Assembly (NCBI GenBank): GCA_026981855.1
Contig: JALSIB010000029.1
Coordinates: 62,001-126,000, forward strand
Origin: Methylothermaceae bacterium
GTDB taxonomy: Bacteria > Pseudomonadota > Gammaproteobacteria > Methylococcales > Methylothermaceae
Length of the DNA: 64,000 nucleotides
Direction: 5' to 3'
Under the pieces are notes generated by a model. It had not been told where the DNA came from. It was given only the letters and a program-made list of their open reading frames with translations, and made no database searches. The translations under genes were made by a program, and so were the position numbers. Of the stretch, positions 48,975 to 57,475 are shown piece after piece; position 1 is the stretch's first letter; the number at the start of each line of letters is the position of its first letter.

Positions 48975-51683
48975 ATGAAGATCAACGAACCTGTAACCAA
49001 CAATGAAGTGGTGATGAATGAGGGAGAATTCATCGTCAGCACGACCGACCTGAAGGGAAGGATCACCTCCGTAAACCGGGTTTTCACCCGTATCAGCGGT
49101 TTCAACACCGAGGAATTGATCGGGAAAAGCCACAATATCGTGCGCCATCCCGACATGCCGCCCGAAGCCTTCGAAGATCTGTGGCGGACCATCAAGGCGG
49201 GCCGGCCCTGGACGGGGATGGTCAAGAATCGCTGCAAGAATGGTGATTTCTATTGGGTGAAAGCCAATGTCACGCCTTTGCGCGAGCACGGACGCATCAC
49301 CGGATACATGTCGGTGCGCGTCAAGCCGACCCGGCTGGAGATCGAGGCGGCCGAAACCCTGTACCGCGATGTCCGCGCCGGCAGGGCGTCTCTCGAACCC
49401 GGTATGTTGCAGAGAATGAAACAGAGGTTTCTCGATCAGGGAGTGGGGCGTTTTGCCGCCATGCTGACGTTTCTTTCCCTGGTTTCGATGGGAACGGTCG
49501 GCTGGTTGGCGATGATTGGCGCCTCCCTGCCTCTTTTGGCTTCTGTCATCGGCGCCTTCACGCTGGTGCTGGGGCTGGCTGCGTGGGGGCTCACCCGCTA
49601 CGTGAAGCGGCCGGTGCAGCAGGCCATCGAGTCGTTGCAGCAATTTGCCAGTGGCGAGTTTTTCCATTGGCCGGAAAACCGCCGCAACGATGATCTTGGC
49701 AGAATGCTGCAACAGCTCAAGTCGGCCCAGATCCGTCTCGGTTATGAAATCACCGAAACCACCCAGGCTCAGTCTTGCGATTTCGCCCGGATACGGGCGG
49801 CGCTGGAAAGTACCAGCGCCAAGGTAATGATCCTTGATGAGGATCTCAACATCATCTATCTCAACAAGGCGGCGGGCAAAATGCTGAAGGAGGCCGAAGC
49901 GGACATCCGGAAGGAATTGCCGGGCTTCGATGCGGACCGGGTGCTGGGGGGAACCATGGACCAGTTCCGCGATCCCGCCCAACCGCGGCAGGAAGATGTC
50001 CTCGGCCGGCTGGAAAAAACCTTCGTGGGTGAATTTTCCCTCGGCGGGCGTTTCTTCCGGGTCACGGCCAATCCGGTTTTCGGCAAGTCGGGCGAGCGTC
50101 TCGGCGCTGTGCTGGAGTGGGATGATCGTACTGCCGAAATGGCGATCGAGAAAGAGATCCAGTCCATCGTCGATTCGGCCTTGATGGGTAACCTTGGCGA
50201 GCGCATCGAAATGGCCGGGAAGAAGGGATTCTTCGCCACCTTGAGCCGCAGCGTCAACGAACTGGTATCGGTGCTGGAGAAGGTGATCGATGAAACCAGC
50301 GCGGTCATCGGCGCACTGGCCCGGGGGGATCTGAACAAAAAGATGGAAAACGAGTACGAGGGCGCCTTTGCCCGCCTCAGGGACGATGTCAACGCTACCA
50401 TTTCCAATCTTTCCCGGGTCATCGACAACATCCGGAAGGGCGTCGGTACGGTGGAACACGCCGCACGCGAGATCGCCGAAGGCAATGCCGATCTGGCCCG
50501 CCGCACCGAGACCCAGTCCTCCAGCCTGGAGGAAACCGCCGCGAGCATGGAGGAGATCACCTCCACCGTGCGCCAGAACGCCGACAACTCGCGCAAGGCC
50601 AGCGAGCTTTCGAAAGCAACCCTGGAACAGGCGGTGGCCGGTGGTTCGGTGGTCACGGAAACCATCGGAGCGATGGAGAAGATCACCGAATCGAGCAAGA
50701 AGATCGCCTCCATCATCGGTGTCATCGACGACATCGCCTTCCAGACCAACCTGCTGGCGCTCAACGCCGCCGTGGAAGCGGCCCGCGCAGGCGAGCAGGG
50801 GCGCGGCTTCGCGGTGGTGGCCACCGAGGTGCGCAACCTGGCCCAGCGCAGCGCCACCGCCGCCAAGGAAATCAAGGATCTCATCGAGGACAGCGTGAAG
50901 AAGGTCGAGGAAGGATCGGAACTGGTGGATCAGTCCGGCCGGACGCTTCGGGAAATCGTCGAGTCGGTGAAGCAGGTGAACGACTTCATCGCCGAGATCG
51001 CCGCCGCCAGCTCCGAGCAGTATGCCGGTATCGATCAGGTCAACCAAGCCGTTTCCCAGATCGAAGAGCTGACCCAGCGGAATTCCGCATTGGTGGAGAA
51101 AACGGCTCAGAGCAGCCAGATGTTGGACGACGAGGCCAAGGAGCTGGGGGCGTTGATCGCCTTTTTCAAGGCCGGCGAGACGGACCGCGAAGGATGGGAT
51201 GGGACGGAGCGCCGCTCATCCAACCGCCCCTGGGCGGACCGGAAGCCGGCCTCGCTGGATTTTTCGTCCGCGCGCACCAAGCACAAATTATGGAAAACCC
51301 GACTGCGTGCTTTTCTCGATGGTGAAGGGGGTATGAGCGAAAGCGAGGCGGTGTCCCATCATGATTGTGACCTTGGCAAATGGCTCTATGGAAACGGACT
51401 CGAGCGCTATGGGCATCTGCCGGAGATGCAGCGGCTGGAAAAGACGCACGCGGAAATGCATGCATTGATCAAACAGGTGATCCAGAGCAAGAATGCCGGG
51501 AATTCGCAGAAGGCGGAGACCGTCTTCGCCCGGGTGGAACGGTATTCCGACCAAGTGTCCGAGCTTTTGACACGGATCGAGCAACAGGTGAGTGGCGGCC
51601 CGCAGGGAAGCACAGCCGCTGATGGCGCTTCGGTTCCCCACCTCAAGGCGGTGGGTGAGGAAGAGGTCTGGGAAGAGTTCTGA
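48975..51683 (+). CDS. Aer-like PAS receptor with MCP signalling and zinc-binding CZB domains
   Basis: A 902-residue chemoreceptor. An N-terminal PAS domain (about 20-125: [20 protein letters not shown], then [18 protein letters not shown]) resembles that of Aer, which binds FAD and senses redox. Two adjacent membrane helices at about 163-206 form a hairpin with no periplasmic sensor. A second PAS (about 265-380), HAMP-like segments, and the MCP signalling domain (about 475-735, with [20 protein letters not shown] at the tip) follow. The C-terminal CZB domain (about 755-865: [34 protein letters not shown]) has the His and Cys zinc ligands. It probably reports energy state and possibly zinc or oxidants. 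Confidence 0.9.
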   Translation: MKINEPVTNNEVVMNEGEFIVSTTDLKGRITSVNRVFTRISGFNTEELIGKSHNIVRHPDMPPEAFEDLWRTIKAGRPWTGMVKNRCKNGDFYWVKANVTPLREHGRITGYMSVRVKPTRLEIEAAETLYRDVRAGRASLEPGMLQRMKQRFLDQGVGRFAAMLTFLSLVSMGTVGWLAMIGASLPLLASVIGAFTLVLGLAAWGLTRYVKRPVQQAIESLQQFASGEFFHWPENRRNDDLGRMLQQLKSAQIRLGYEITETTQAQSCDFARIRAALESTSAKVMILDEDLNIIYLNKAAGKMLKEAEADIRKELPGFDADRVLGGTMDQFRDPAQPRQEDVLGRLEKTFVGEFSLGGRFFRVTANPVFGKSGERLGAVLEWDDRTAEMAIEKEIQSIVDSALMGNLGERIEMAGKKGFFATLSRSVNELVSVLEKVIDETSAVIGALARGDLNKKMENEYEGAFARLRDDVNATISNLSRVIDNIRKGVGTVEHAAREIAEGNADLARRTETQSSSLEETAASMEEITSTVRQNADNSRKASELSKATLEQAVAGGSVVTETIGAMEKITESSKKIASIIGVIDDIAFQTNLLALNAAVEAARAGEQGRGFAVVATEVRNLAQRSATAAKEIKDLIEDSVKKVEEGSELVDQSGRTLREIVESVKQVNDFIAEIAAASSEQYAGIDQVNQAVSQIEELTQRNSALVEKTAQSSQMLDDEAKELGALIAFFKAGETDREGWDGTERRSSNRPWADRKPASLDFSSARTKHKLWKTRLRAFLDGEGGMSESEAVSHHDCDLGKWLYGNGLERYGHLPEMQRLEKTHAEMHALIKQVIQSKNAGNSQKAETVFARVERYSDQVSELLTRIEQQVSGGPQGSTAADGASVPHLKAVGEEEVWEEF

Positions 51684-51689
51684 TCCGCC

Positions 51690-51989
51690 ATGACGACCGG
51701 AAGCGAGTGCGTTGTGTTGAAACTGGGGGGATGCCTGGAAATGGACAATCTTCGGGAGATGTCTGAACGTTTCCTGGCGGCGCTGACCGAAGGGGGGCCG
51801 ATAGTCCTCGATGGGTCGGCTCTCGAGCGGATCGACGGCGCCGGAATGCAGCTGCTGCTGGCCCTGGCGCGGACGGCCGGGCAAGAGGGCGTTGGAATCG
51901 AATGGCGGCAGCCTTCCCGCTGCCTGCTCGAGGCGGCGGAGCTGATGGGATTGGAAAAGGACTTGCGGCTGGAGGCGGACGGGCGATGA
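51690..51989 (+). CDS. STAS domain protein of the chemotaxis operon
   Basis: This 99-residue protein is a lone STAS domain: LKLGGCLEMDNLREMSERFL, then VLDGSALERIDGAGMQLLLAL, and RQPSRCLLEAAELMGLE. The site usually occupied by a regulatory serine next to the DGAGMQLL segment is an aspartate here (IDGAG), as in MlaB-like and CheA-linked STAS proteins that are not phosphorylated. It sits between the receptor and cheR; the cheR ATG overlaps its stop. Its role in chemotaxis is unknown. Confidence 0.8.
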   Translation: MTTGSECVVLKLGGCLEMDNLREMSERFLAALTEGGPIVLDGSALERIDGAGMQLLLALARTAGQEGVGIEWRQPSRCLLEAAELMGLEKDLRLEADGR

Positions 51990-52840
51990 AAGCGGTGGCG
52001 GAGCGCTGTTCCCGGTCCGGCTACGAATTCACCGACAAGGACTTCGAACGGTTGCGGGAGCTGGTTTACCGGCATACCGGTATCCGCATGGCGGACAACC
52101 GGCGCGATCTCATCTACGGCAGGCTTTCGAAGCGTTTGCGGATTCTTGGTATCACCCGTTTCAGCGACTATTGCCGGCTCATCGAGGACGGATACGAAGA
52201 GGAGCTGGAATCCTTCCGCAACGCGGTGACCACCAATCTGACCGCCTTTTTCCGCGAGGCGCACCATTTCGACTATCTGGCCCAAACCCTGCTGCCGGAG
52301 CTGCTGGCGCGGAAAAACACCGAGCGCAAACTGCGGATCTGGTCGGCGGGGTGTTCCAGCGGAGAAGAGCCTTACACCCTGGCCATGGTGTTGCGGGAAA
52401 CCATCCCCGATCCCCACAACTGGGACATCCGTATTCTCGCCACCGACCTGGATTCGAACGTGCTCAAGCGGGCCGAAGCCGGCATCTATGAATTGCAGGG
52501 CGTTCAGCGGACTCTGGGGACGCGGCTGAAACGCTGGTGCCTGCGGGGCAAGGGCGCCCTGGAGGGTAAGGTAAAGGTCAAGCCGGTCTTGCGGGAGATG
52601 ATCCGGTTCCGCAAGCTCAATCTGATGGAGGCGTGGCCCATCAAGGGACGCATGGATTTCATCTTCTGCCGCAATGTGCTGATCTATTTCGACAAGCCGA
52701 CCCAGAAAAAGCTGTTCGAGCGCTTCGCCGGCGTGCTCGGGGAAGATGGACATCTTTTCATCGGGCATTCCGAAAGTCCCCTGGACCTGACGGATCGCTT
52801 CGAACTCATCGGCAAGTCGATCTATCGAAGGGTGAGATAA
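51986..52840 (+). CDS. cheR: Chemotaxis protein methyltransferase CheR
   Basis: CheR methylates glutamates of chemoreceptors. The product has 284 residues from the ATG overlapping the STAS gene. It has the N-terminal helical domain (YEFTDKDFERLRELVYRHTGI), TTNLTAFFREAHHFDYL, the SAM-binding LRIWSAGCSSGEEPYTLAM near residue 115, and the end motif IFCRNVLIYFDKPTQ near 225. The order with cheB downstream is standard. Confidence 0.96.
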   Translation: MKAVAERCSRSGYEFTDKDFERLRELVYRHTGIRMADNRRDLIYGRLSKRLRILGITRFSDYCRLIEDGYEEELESFRNAVTTNLTAFFREAHHFDYLAQTLLPELLARKNTERKLRIWSAGCSSGEEPYTLAMVLRETIPDPHNWDIRILATDLDSNVLKRAEAGIYELQGVQRTLGTRLKRWCLRGKGALEGKVKVKPVLREMIRFRKLNLMEAWPIKGRMDFIFCRNVLIYFDKPTQKKLFERFAGVLGEDGHLFIGHSESPLDLTDRFELIGKSIYRRVR

Positions 52841-52854
52841 AGGAGAACCTGAGA

Positions 52855-54009
52855 ATGTCCATGATAAAAGTACTGGTCATCGACGATTCGGCCCTGGTCA
52901 GGAACCTGTTGCGCCGGATTCTCGAAACGGATGCCGCCATCGAAGTGGTCGGCACCGCCACCGATCCCTATGATGCGCGGGAAAAAATCAAGAAGCTGAA
53001 CCCGGATGTGTTGACGCTGGATGTGGAAATGCCGCGCATGGATGGCATCACGTTCCTGAAGAACCTCATGCGTCTTCGCCCGCTGCCGGTGGTCATGGTT
53101 TCGTCCCTGACGGAAAAAGGGGCGGAGACGACCCTGCAGGCGCTCGAACTGGGCGCCGTGGATTTCGTCTGCAAGCCGCAGGGGGAGCCTGCCACCGCGA
53201 TCAAGCGTTTGTCGGCGGAGATCATCTCCAAGGTGAAGATGGCGGCGCGAACCCGGCTCAAGAGGGCGGGAAGGGCGTCGCTGAAAGAAGCCGGGGGTGA
53301 GGATCCAGCCGGGTTGGATGTCGAGGAGCGATATGGAGTCGATGTGATTATCGGGAAGACGAACCGGGGGCGTGGCGGCGGCGGGCCGATCATCGCCGTG
53401 GGAGCCTCGACCGGCGGGACCGAAGCCATCAAGGAGTTGCTTGCGCCCCTTCCCCCTGGTTTGCCTCCCATCGTCATTACCCAGCATATCCCCGCCGGGT
53501 TCAGCGCCGCCTTTGCAAACCGCATGAATCGCCTGTTGGCTCTGGAGGTTTGCGAGGCTGAGGATGGCCAGCCCCTTCTGGCGGGGCATGTCTATATCGC
53601 CCCAGGGCACAGCCATTTGCTGGTTGCCCGGGAGCGCGGCGGTTACTGCTGCCGGTTGAACGACGGGCCCAGGGTGAACCGGCACAAACCCTCGGTGGAT
53701 GTTCTGTTCCGCTCCGTGGCCCAATGCGCGGGTGGAAAGGCCATCGGTATCCTGCTGACCGGCATGGGGGACGATGGCGCCCGTTGTCTGCTTGAAATGC
53801 GGGAGGCGGGCGCTTTCACCATTTGCCAGGACGAAGAAAGCAGCGTCGTCTGGGGCATGCCCGGCTCCGCGGTGAAACTTGGCGCGGCGTGTCAGGTGGC
53901 CCCGCTCGGGAAAATTCCCGAGGCGCTGCTGGACCAGTTTTCGAAGATGAATCACCGGGGCGCTGCGGGAACGCCCCGGCGTGCGCATTCCCATACTTTG
54001 ACCACTTAG
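52855..54009 (+). CDS. cheB: Chemotaxis methylesterase CheB
   Basis: CheB demethylates or deamidates chemoreceptors after phosphorylation by CheA. The 384-residue product starts at the ATG at 52855 after AAAGGAG. The receiver domain has the acidic pair VIDDSALVRN, phospho-acceptor Asp56 in VLTLDVEMPRMDG and the lysine in FVCKP. After a variable linker the esterase domain has Ser in AVGASTGGTEAI, His in ITQHIPAGFS and Asp in LTGMGDDGA, so the catalytic triad is complete. Confidence 0.97.
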   Translation: MSMIKVLVIDDSALVRNLLRRILETDAAIEVVGTATDPYDAREKIKKLNPDVLTLDVEMPRMDGITFLKNLMRLRPLPVVMVSSLTEKGAETTLQALELGAVDFVCKPQGEPATAIKRLSAEIISKVKMAARTRLKRAGRASLKEAGGEDPAGLDVEERYGVDVIIGKTNRGRGGGGPIIAVGASTGGTEAIKELLAPLPPGLPPIVITQHIPAGFSAAFANRMNRLLALEVCEAEDGQPLLAGHVYIAPGHSHLLVARERGGYCCRLNDGPRVNRHKPSVDVLFRSVAQCAGGKAIGILLTGMGDDGARCLLEMREAGAFTICQDEESSVVWGMPGSAVKLGAACQVAPLGKIPEALLDQFSKMNHRGAAGTPRRAHSHTLTT

Positions 54010-54036
54010 ACTGATACAACACACAGGAGGATCGAT

Positions 54037-54399
54037 ATGAAAATCATGATCGTGGACGACAGCATGGCGATGCGTCTGATCGTCATGAAAACTTTACGGG
54101 AAGCCGGCTTCGAGGGGCACGACGTGACCCAGGCCGAAGACGGCGCCAAGGCGCTGGAAAAGATCCGCCAGGACGAGCCAGATCTGGTGCTTTGCGACTG
54201 GAACATGCCCAACATGACCGGGCCGGAACTGCTGGAGAAGCTCAACGAGGAAGGTATCAAGGTCAGGTTCGGGTTCGTCACCACCGAGGCCTCGGAAGAG
54301 ATGCGGAGCAAGGCCGGGGAACTGGGGGCGCGCTTTCTCATCGCCAAACCCTTCACCCCCGAATCCTTCAGGGAAACGCTGGGCCCTTATATCAAATGA
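54037..54399 (+). CDS. cheY: CheY-like response regulator
   Basis: A single-domain receiver of 120 residues that would carry the signal to the flagellar motor. It has the acidic pair IVDDSM, phospho-acceptor Asp54 in LVLCDWNMPNMTG, a Thr in GFVTTEASEE and Lys in FLIAKPFTPE. The CDWNMP form is the one usual in CheY. It lies between cheB and an unknown gene; a run of GGAGG precedes the ATG (AGGAGG near 54026). Confidence 0.93.
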   Translation: MKIMIVDDSMAMRLIVMKTLREAGFEGHDVTQAEDGAKALEKIRQDEPDLVLCDWNMPNMTGPELLEKLNEEGIKVRFGFVTTEASEEMRSKAGELGARFLIAKPFTPESFRETLGPYIK

Positions 54400-54416
54400 C
54401 ATGACAGGAGCGTGAC

Positions 54417-54905
54417 ATGGCGAAGATTCCATTACCTGACCCCGATGGCTTGCGGCAGATTCTTTCCATGATGTATGGCAACGGACTCGAGGTGCGGGAG
54501 GGGAAACCGGTGCCGGCGGCAAAAGGCAGCGATTCCCTGGTCGCCCTTTATGTGGATGACGACGACAAGCCCGTGGTAGCGTGCGCTGTCGATTACCCTT
54601 TCACCGCCTATGGGGGTGCCTCGCTCACCCGCGTTTCCCCGGGGGTCGCCAAAGAGTGCGCAGGGAACGGCGACTTTTCGGATATCATGATCGGTAACGT
54701 GCATGAGATTCTGAATATCTGTTCCCGCTTGTTGATGAAAAAGAACAGCCCCCATCTGCGGTTGCACACCCTTTACCGTCAATCCGGCGATGTGCCCGAC
54801 GCCGTTCGGGAGCTGATTCAAAAAGCGCGTGAGGGCGTCGATCTGAACGTTTCCTTTCCGAACTACGGGGAGGGAGGCATGTCCTTCCGGATCCTGACGG
54901 CCTGA
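54417..54905 (+). CDS. Unknown protein at the end of the chemotaxis operon
   Basis: The 162-residue product has no signal peptide or membrane helix. It opens with DPDGLRQILSMMYGNGLEV and has a beta-rich middle (LVALYVDDDDKPVVACAVDYPF). A helix around residues 80-105 reads DFSDIMIGNVHEILNICSRLL; its spaced Glu and Asn residues faintly recall the E-x2-N helices of CheC/CheX phosphatases, but the match is weak. It starts 17 bases after cheY and no cheZ is in the operon. It is the last gene before a terminator. I do not recognise the family with certainty. Confidence 0.7.
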   Translation: MAKIPLPDPDGLRQILSMMYGNGLEVREGKPVPAAKGSDSLVALYVDDDDKPVVACAVDYPFTAYGGASLTRVSPGVAKECAGNGDFSDIMIGNVHEILNICSRLLMKKNSPHLRLHTLYRQSGDVPDAVRELIQKAREGVDLNVSFPNYGEGGMSFRILTA

Positions 54906-54917
54906 ATCCCCCGTTCT

Positions 54918-54942
54918 CCCCTCCCTGGCGGTGCGGGAGGGG
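54918..54942 (+). other. Stem that competes with the terminator
   Basis: CCCCTCCC at 54918-54925 can pair perfectly (8 bp) with GGGAGGGG at 54935-54942. The second arm is also the first arm of the terminator hairpin, so the two structures exclude each other. Confidence 0.5.
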
Positions 54943-54960
54943 ATTGTTCCCTCCTTTTTT
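54936..54960 (+). terminator. Intrinsic terminator after the chemotaxis operon
   Basis: GGAGGG (54936-54941) and CCCTCC (54949-54954) form a 6-bp stem with a 7-base loop, immediately followed by six T residues (54955-54960). Confidence 0.75.
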
Positions 54961-54986
54961 CCCGTTGCGGGTAAAATGCCCGGTTT

Positions 54987-55553
54987 GTGACTGCAAGCAA
55001 TCCGGGAGTTCGTTTGAAACACAGTGTATTGCTCGCCAGGGATCTCCGCTGGCTGGCCGCAGGTTCCCTTTGGCGTCATCGTTTCCCACCGGAGGCGCGC
55101 TCCTGGCTGGAAGAGCCGGGTTCCTTGACGGCGCGCCTGGCGTGTGCGTTCGGAGCTGTGCGGGTGACGGTTTTGCAGGAGGAGCGGGGCAGGCTGCTGG
55201 CGAGCGAGCGCCGGCGGATGGGACTGGGTTCGGGTGAATGGATCTGGGTCCGGGAGGTTCTGCTGCGGGCCGGAGACAGACCGCTGGTGGCGGCCCGCAC
55301 CGTGGCTCCCTGTTCGACCCTCAGGGGGGCGGGGGCAGCCTTTGCCCGTCTGGGAAACCGGCCTTTGGGCGAATTGCTGTTTACCCATCCCGGCGTGGTG
55401 CGGGGGGGCATGGAATGGAGCCGGGTGGAGAGCGGTCATTGGCGGCCGGCGGAGATTCCGCCCCCCCGCTGGGGCCGGCGTATCCTCTACTGGATCGGGG
55501 CCGGGCCCTTGCTGGTCAACGAGTTTTTTCTTCCCGGCGTGATGGAGGGGTGA
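54987..55553 (+). CDS. ubiC: Chorismate pyruvate-lyase UbiC
   Basis: UbiC converts chorismate to 4-hydroxybenzoate, the first step of ubiquinone synthesis. The 188-residue product uses a GTG at 54987; a TTG shortly downstream (55014) could also start the protein. Family landmarks: [35 protein letters not shown] with the Arg/Glu pair of the active site, and [16 protein letters not shown] near the end. It is followed by ubiA with a TGA/GTG junction, the classical ubiCA pair. Confidence 0.9.
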   Translation: MTASNPGVRLKHSVLLARDLRWLAAGSLWRHRFPPEARSWLEEPGSLTARLACAFGAVRVTVLQEERGRLLASERRRMGLGSGEWIWVREVLLRAGDRPLVAARTVAPCSTLRGAGAAFARLGNRPLGELLFTHPGVVRGGMEWSRVESGHWRPAEIPPPRWGRRILYWIGAGPLLVNEFFLPGVMEG

Positions 55554-55555
55554 GT

Positions 55556-56446
55556 GTGACTGCGAGGATGAAACGACCGGAGAGGGATTTCATCGTGGAC
55601 AGACTGCGCCAGTACTGGCTGTTGATGCGGTTTCATCGCCCCATCGGGATTTTCCTGTTGCTGTGGCCCACTCTGTGGGCCTTGTGGATCGCCGCGGGCG
55701 GGATGCCCGATCCGAAGATCCTGGCGGTTTTCGTCCTGGGGGTGGTGCTGATGCGGGCGGCGGGTTGCGTCATCAATGATTACGCCGACCGTGACTTCGA
55801 CCCCCATGTGGCGAGAACCCGGCAGCGCCCCATCGCCGCCGGGCGGGTCAGCCCGGGAGAAGCGTTGACGCTGTTCGGGGCGCTGTGCCTGGCGGCGTTC
55901 CTGCTGGTTTTGCAACTCGACGGCCTGACCATTGCCCTGTCGCTGGTGGCGGCCTTGCTGGCGGCTTCCTATCCTTTCATGAAACGCTATACCCACCTTC
56001 CCCAAGCGTATCTGGGGCTGGCCTTCGGCTGGGCCGTTCCCATGGCCTTCGCGGCGCAGACGGGGGGCGTTCCGCCGGTCGCCTGGTGGTTGCTGCTGGC
56101 CACGGTCCTGTGGGCCTTGGCCTATGACACCATGTACGCCATGGCGGACCGGGAAGACGACTTGAAAATCGGGGTCAAGTCGTCCGCCATCCTGTTCGGC
56201 CGCTACGACCGCCACCTCATCGCCGCCATCCAGGTACTGATGCTGGGGATCTTGGGGTGGGTCGGGCGGCTGTCGGGGCTGGACGGCTGGTATGGGTTGG
56301 GGTTGATCGCGGCTGCGGGGCTGGCCGTCTATCAACAGTGGCTGATCCGCGATCGCCGGCCGGATCGCTGTATCCGGGCCTTTCTCAACAATCACTGGCT
56401 TGGGATGGTCGTTTTCCTAGGGATCGTGCTTGACTATATGTTTTGA
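55556..56446 (+). CDS. ubiA: 4-hydroxybenzoate polyprenyltransferase UbiA
   Basis: UbiA is a membrane prenyltransferase that attaches the polyprenyl tail to 4-hydroxybenzoate. The product has 296 residues from the GTG at 55556, which has GGAGGGG five bases upstream; an ATG at 55568 gives 292 residues but is badly placed for ribosome binding. Two aspartate-rich motifs bind the magnesium-diphosphate: [15 protein letters not shown] near residue 70 and [10 protein letters not shown] near 195. About nine hydrophobic segments are present. It follows ubiC directly. Confidence 0.95.
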   Translation: MTARMKRPERDFIVDRLRQYWLLMRFHRPIGIFLLLWPTLWALWIAAGGMPDPKILAVFVLGVVLMRAAGCVINDYADRDFDPHVARTRQRPIAAGRVSPGEALTLFGALCLAAFLLVLQLDGLTIALSLVAALLAASYPFMKRYTHLPQAYLGLAFGWAVPMAFAAQTGGVPPVAWWLLLATVLWALAYDTMYAMADREDDLKIGVKSSAILFGRYDRHLIAAIQVLMLGILGWVGRLSGLDGWYGLGLIAAAGLAVYQQWLIRDRRPDRCIRAFLNNHWLGMVVFLGIVLDYMF

Positions 56447-56536
56447 TCCTTGGCGAAAATGCTGCCAGCACCAGCCGACACTACCCAATACCGCCACCAG
56501 CATGCTGCCCGCCATGATGATTTCCACGCTTGACAC
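56417..56536 (-). CDS. Candidate 39-residue membrane microprotein
   Basis: This short frame starts with GTG at 56536, preceded at a 6-base distance by GAGGTG, and ends at 56417. The product has one hydrophobic helix ([19 protein letters not shown] at about residues 6-24) followed by a basic tail ([14 protein letters not shown]), the layout of small inner-membrane proteins. Its end overlaps the 3' end of ubiA on the other strand by 30 bases. Good ribosome-binding site and topology support it, but length alone makes chance possible, and I know no named family. Confidence 0.35.
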   Translation of the reverse strand: MSSVEIIMAGSMLVAVLGSVGWCWQHFRQGSKHIVKHDP

Positions 56537-56673
56537 AGGTTTCACCTCATTGGTTGGTTAATGATCCGTCCCCCTCGGCTTGGCGCCTTGCGGCGCCGGG
56601 GGCGTTGAGCCAAGTGTGGGACAAATTCGAATCGAAGGTTGTGAAAAGGCGCACGGTTTTGCAATCCGGCCTT

Positions 56674-57369
56674 TCAGGCTCGGGCCACGACCCAGACCTC
56701 GACCTTCGCCGCCCCCGCCTTCAGCAGGGTGGAAGCGATCTCCCGCACCGTCGCGCCGGTGGTCATGACGTCATCGATCAGGGCGATGTGGTGTCCCCCG
56801 ACCTTTTCACTGGCCTCGAACGCGCCGCGAAGATTGCCGCGCCGCTGCCCGGCATCGAGTTGCCGTTGCGGCACGGTGGCGCGGACGCGGCGGCAAAACC
56901 GGGGTTGAAGAGGAATTTCCAACCGCCGGGACAGGGGGCGGGCGATTTCGAGTGCCTGATTGAAACCCCGCCGGTGCTGGCGGTCTGGGTGCAGGGGCAC
57001 CGGAAGCAGGCAGTCGGGACGGGGAAGGTGCATCCATTGCCGTGCCAGAAGCTCGCCCAGCAATCTGGCGCACGCCAGTCTGCCGCCGAACTTGAGGGCG
57101 GCGACCAGTCCCGCCACCGGCGGCGCATAGTGCAAGGGGGCGCGGGTGCGGAAAAAAGGCGGCGGATGCTCGAGGCAGCGGCCGCAAAGGGCGTTCGCCA
57201 GGGGGACGGGCAGTCCGCATAGAGGGCAGCCCTTGTCGATCCAGGGAAGCGCCTGGTGGCAGGCGCGGCACAGATCCAGCCGATCCTGTCCCGCCGCCCC
57301 GCATAGCAGGCACGAGGGGGGATACAACAGGTTCTGGATTGTTTCGAGCCAATCGTTAACTTTTGGCAT
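56674..57369 (-). CDS. comF: ComF family phosphoribosyltransferase-like protein
   Basis: ComF/GntX proteins aid DNA uptake in competent bacteria and use of DNA as carbon source in some; the catalytic activity is not established. The 231-residue product has N-terminal zinc-binding cysteines (PPSCLLCGAAG, LCRACHQALP, CPLCGLPVP, LCGRCLEHPP) and a phosphoribosyltransferase domain with LLPVPLHPDRQHRRGFNQA near residue 120 and the PRPP loop ALIDDVMTTGATV near 195. It is alone on the minus strand, divergent from bioB with 106 bases between. Confidence 0.92.
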   Translation of the reverse strand: MPKVNDWLETIQNLLYPPSCLLCGAAGQDRLDLCRACHQALPWIDKGCPLCGLPVPLANALCGRCLEHPPPFFRTRAPLHYAPPVAGLVAALKFGGRLACARLLGELLARQWMHLPRPDCLLPVPLHPDRQHRRGFNQALEIARPLSRRLEIPLQPRFCRRVRATVPQRQLDAGQRRGNLRGAFEASEKVGGHHIALIDDVMTTGATVREIASTLLKAGAAKVEVWVVARA

Positions 57370-57378
57370 GAATATAAG

Positions 57379-57406
57379 TTGACAGGATCGGGGGTGGCGT
57401 TAATAT
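57379..57406 (+). promoter_or_regulatory. Sigma-70 promoter of the biotin operon
   Basis: A perfect TTGACA at 57379-57384 is 16 bases from TAATAT at 57401-57406. Transcription should start near 57413, leaving a leader of about 60 bases before the bioB ATG. Confidence 0.65.
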
Positions 57407-57412
57407 CGTTTT

Positions 57413-57455
57413 GCCCCGCGCACGGGGCGCAGGTTTCCCGGCGTATGGCCGGGAA
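57413..57455 (+). promoter_or_regulatory. Two-hairpin bioB leader
   Basis: The first stem is GCCCCG/CGGGGC (57413-57428, loop CGCA) at the predicted 5' end of the RNA; the second is TTCCCGGC/GCCGGGAA (57435-57455, loop GTATG). Both are perfect, of 6 and 8 bp. No T-tract follows either, and no BirA-type operator is visible. Confidence 0.6.
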
Positions 57456-57475
57456 TGCGTTAAATCTAGTTCATC

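Noticed and set aside
48900-51047. Minus-strand frame of 715 codons opposite the chemoreceptor gene
   Set aside because: The receptor frame has intact PAS and MCP motifs; the antisense frame has none.
57370-57475. BirA operator or known riboswitch before bioB
   Set aside because: No TTGTAAACC/GGTTTACAA-type dyad and no conserved core of a known riboswitch; only two simple stems.
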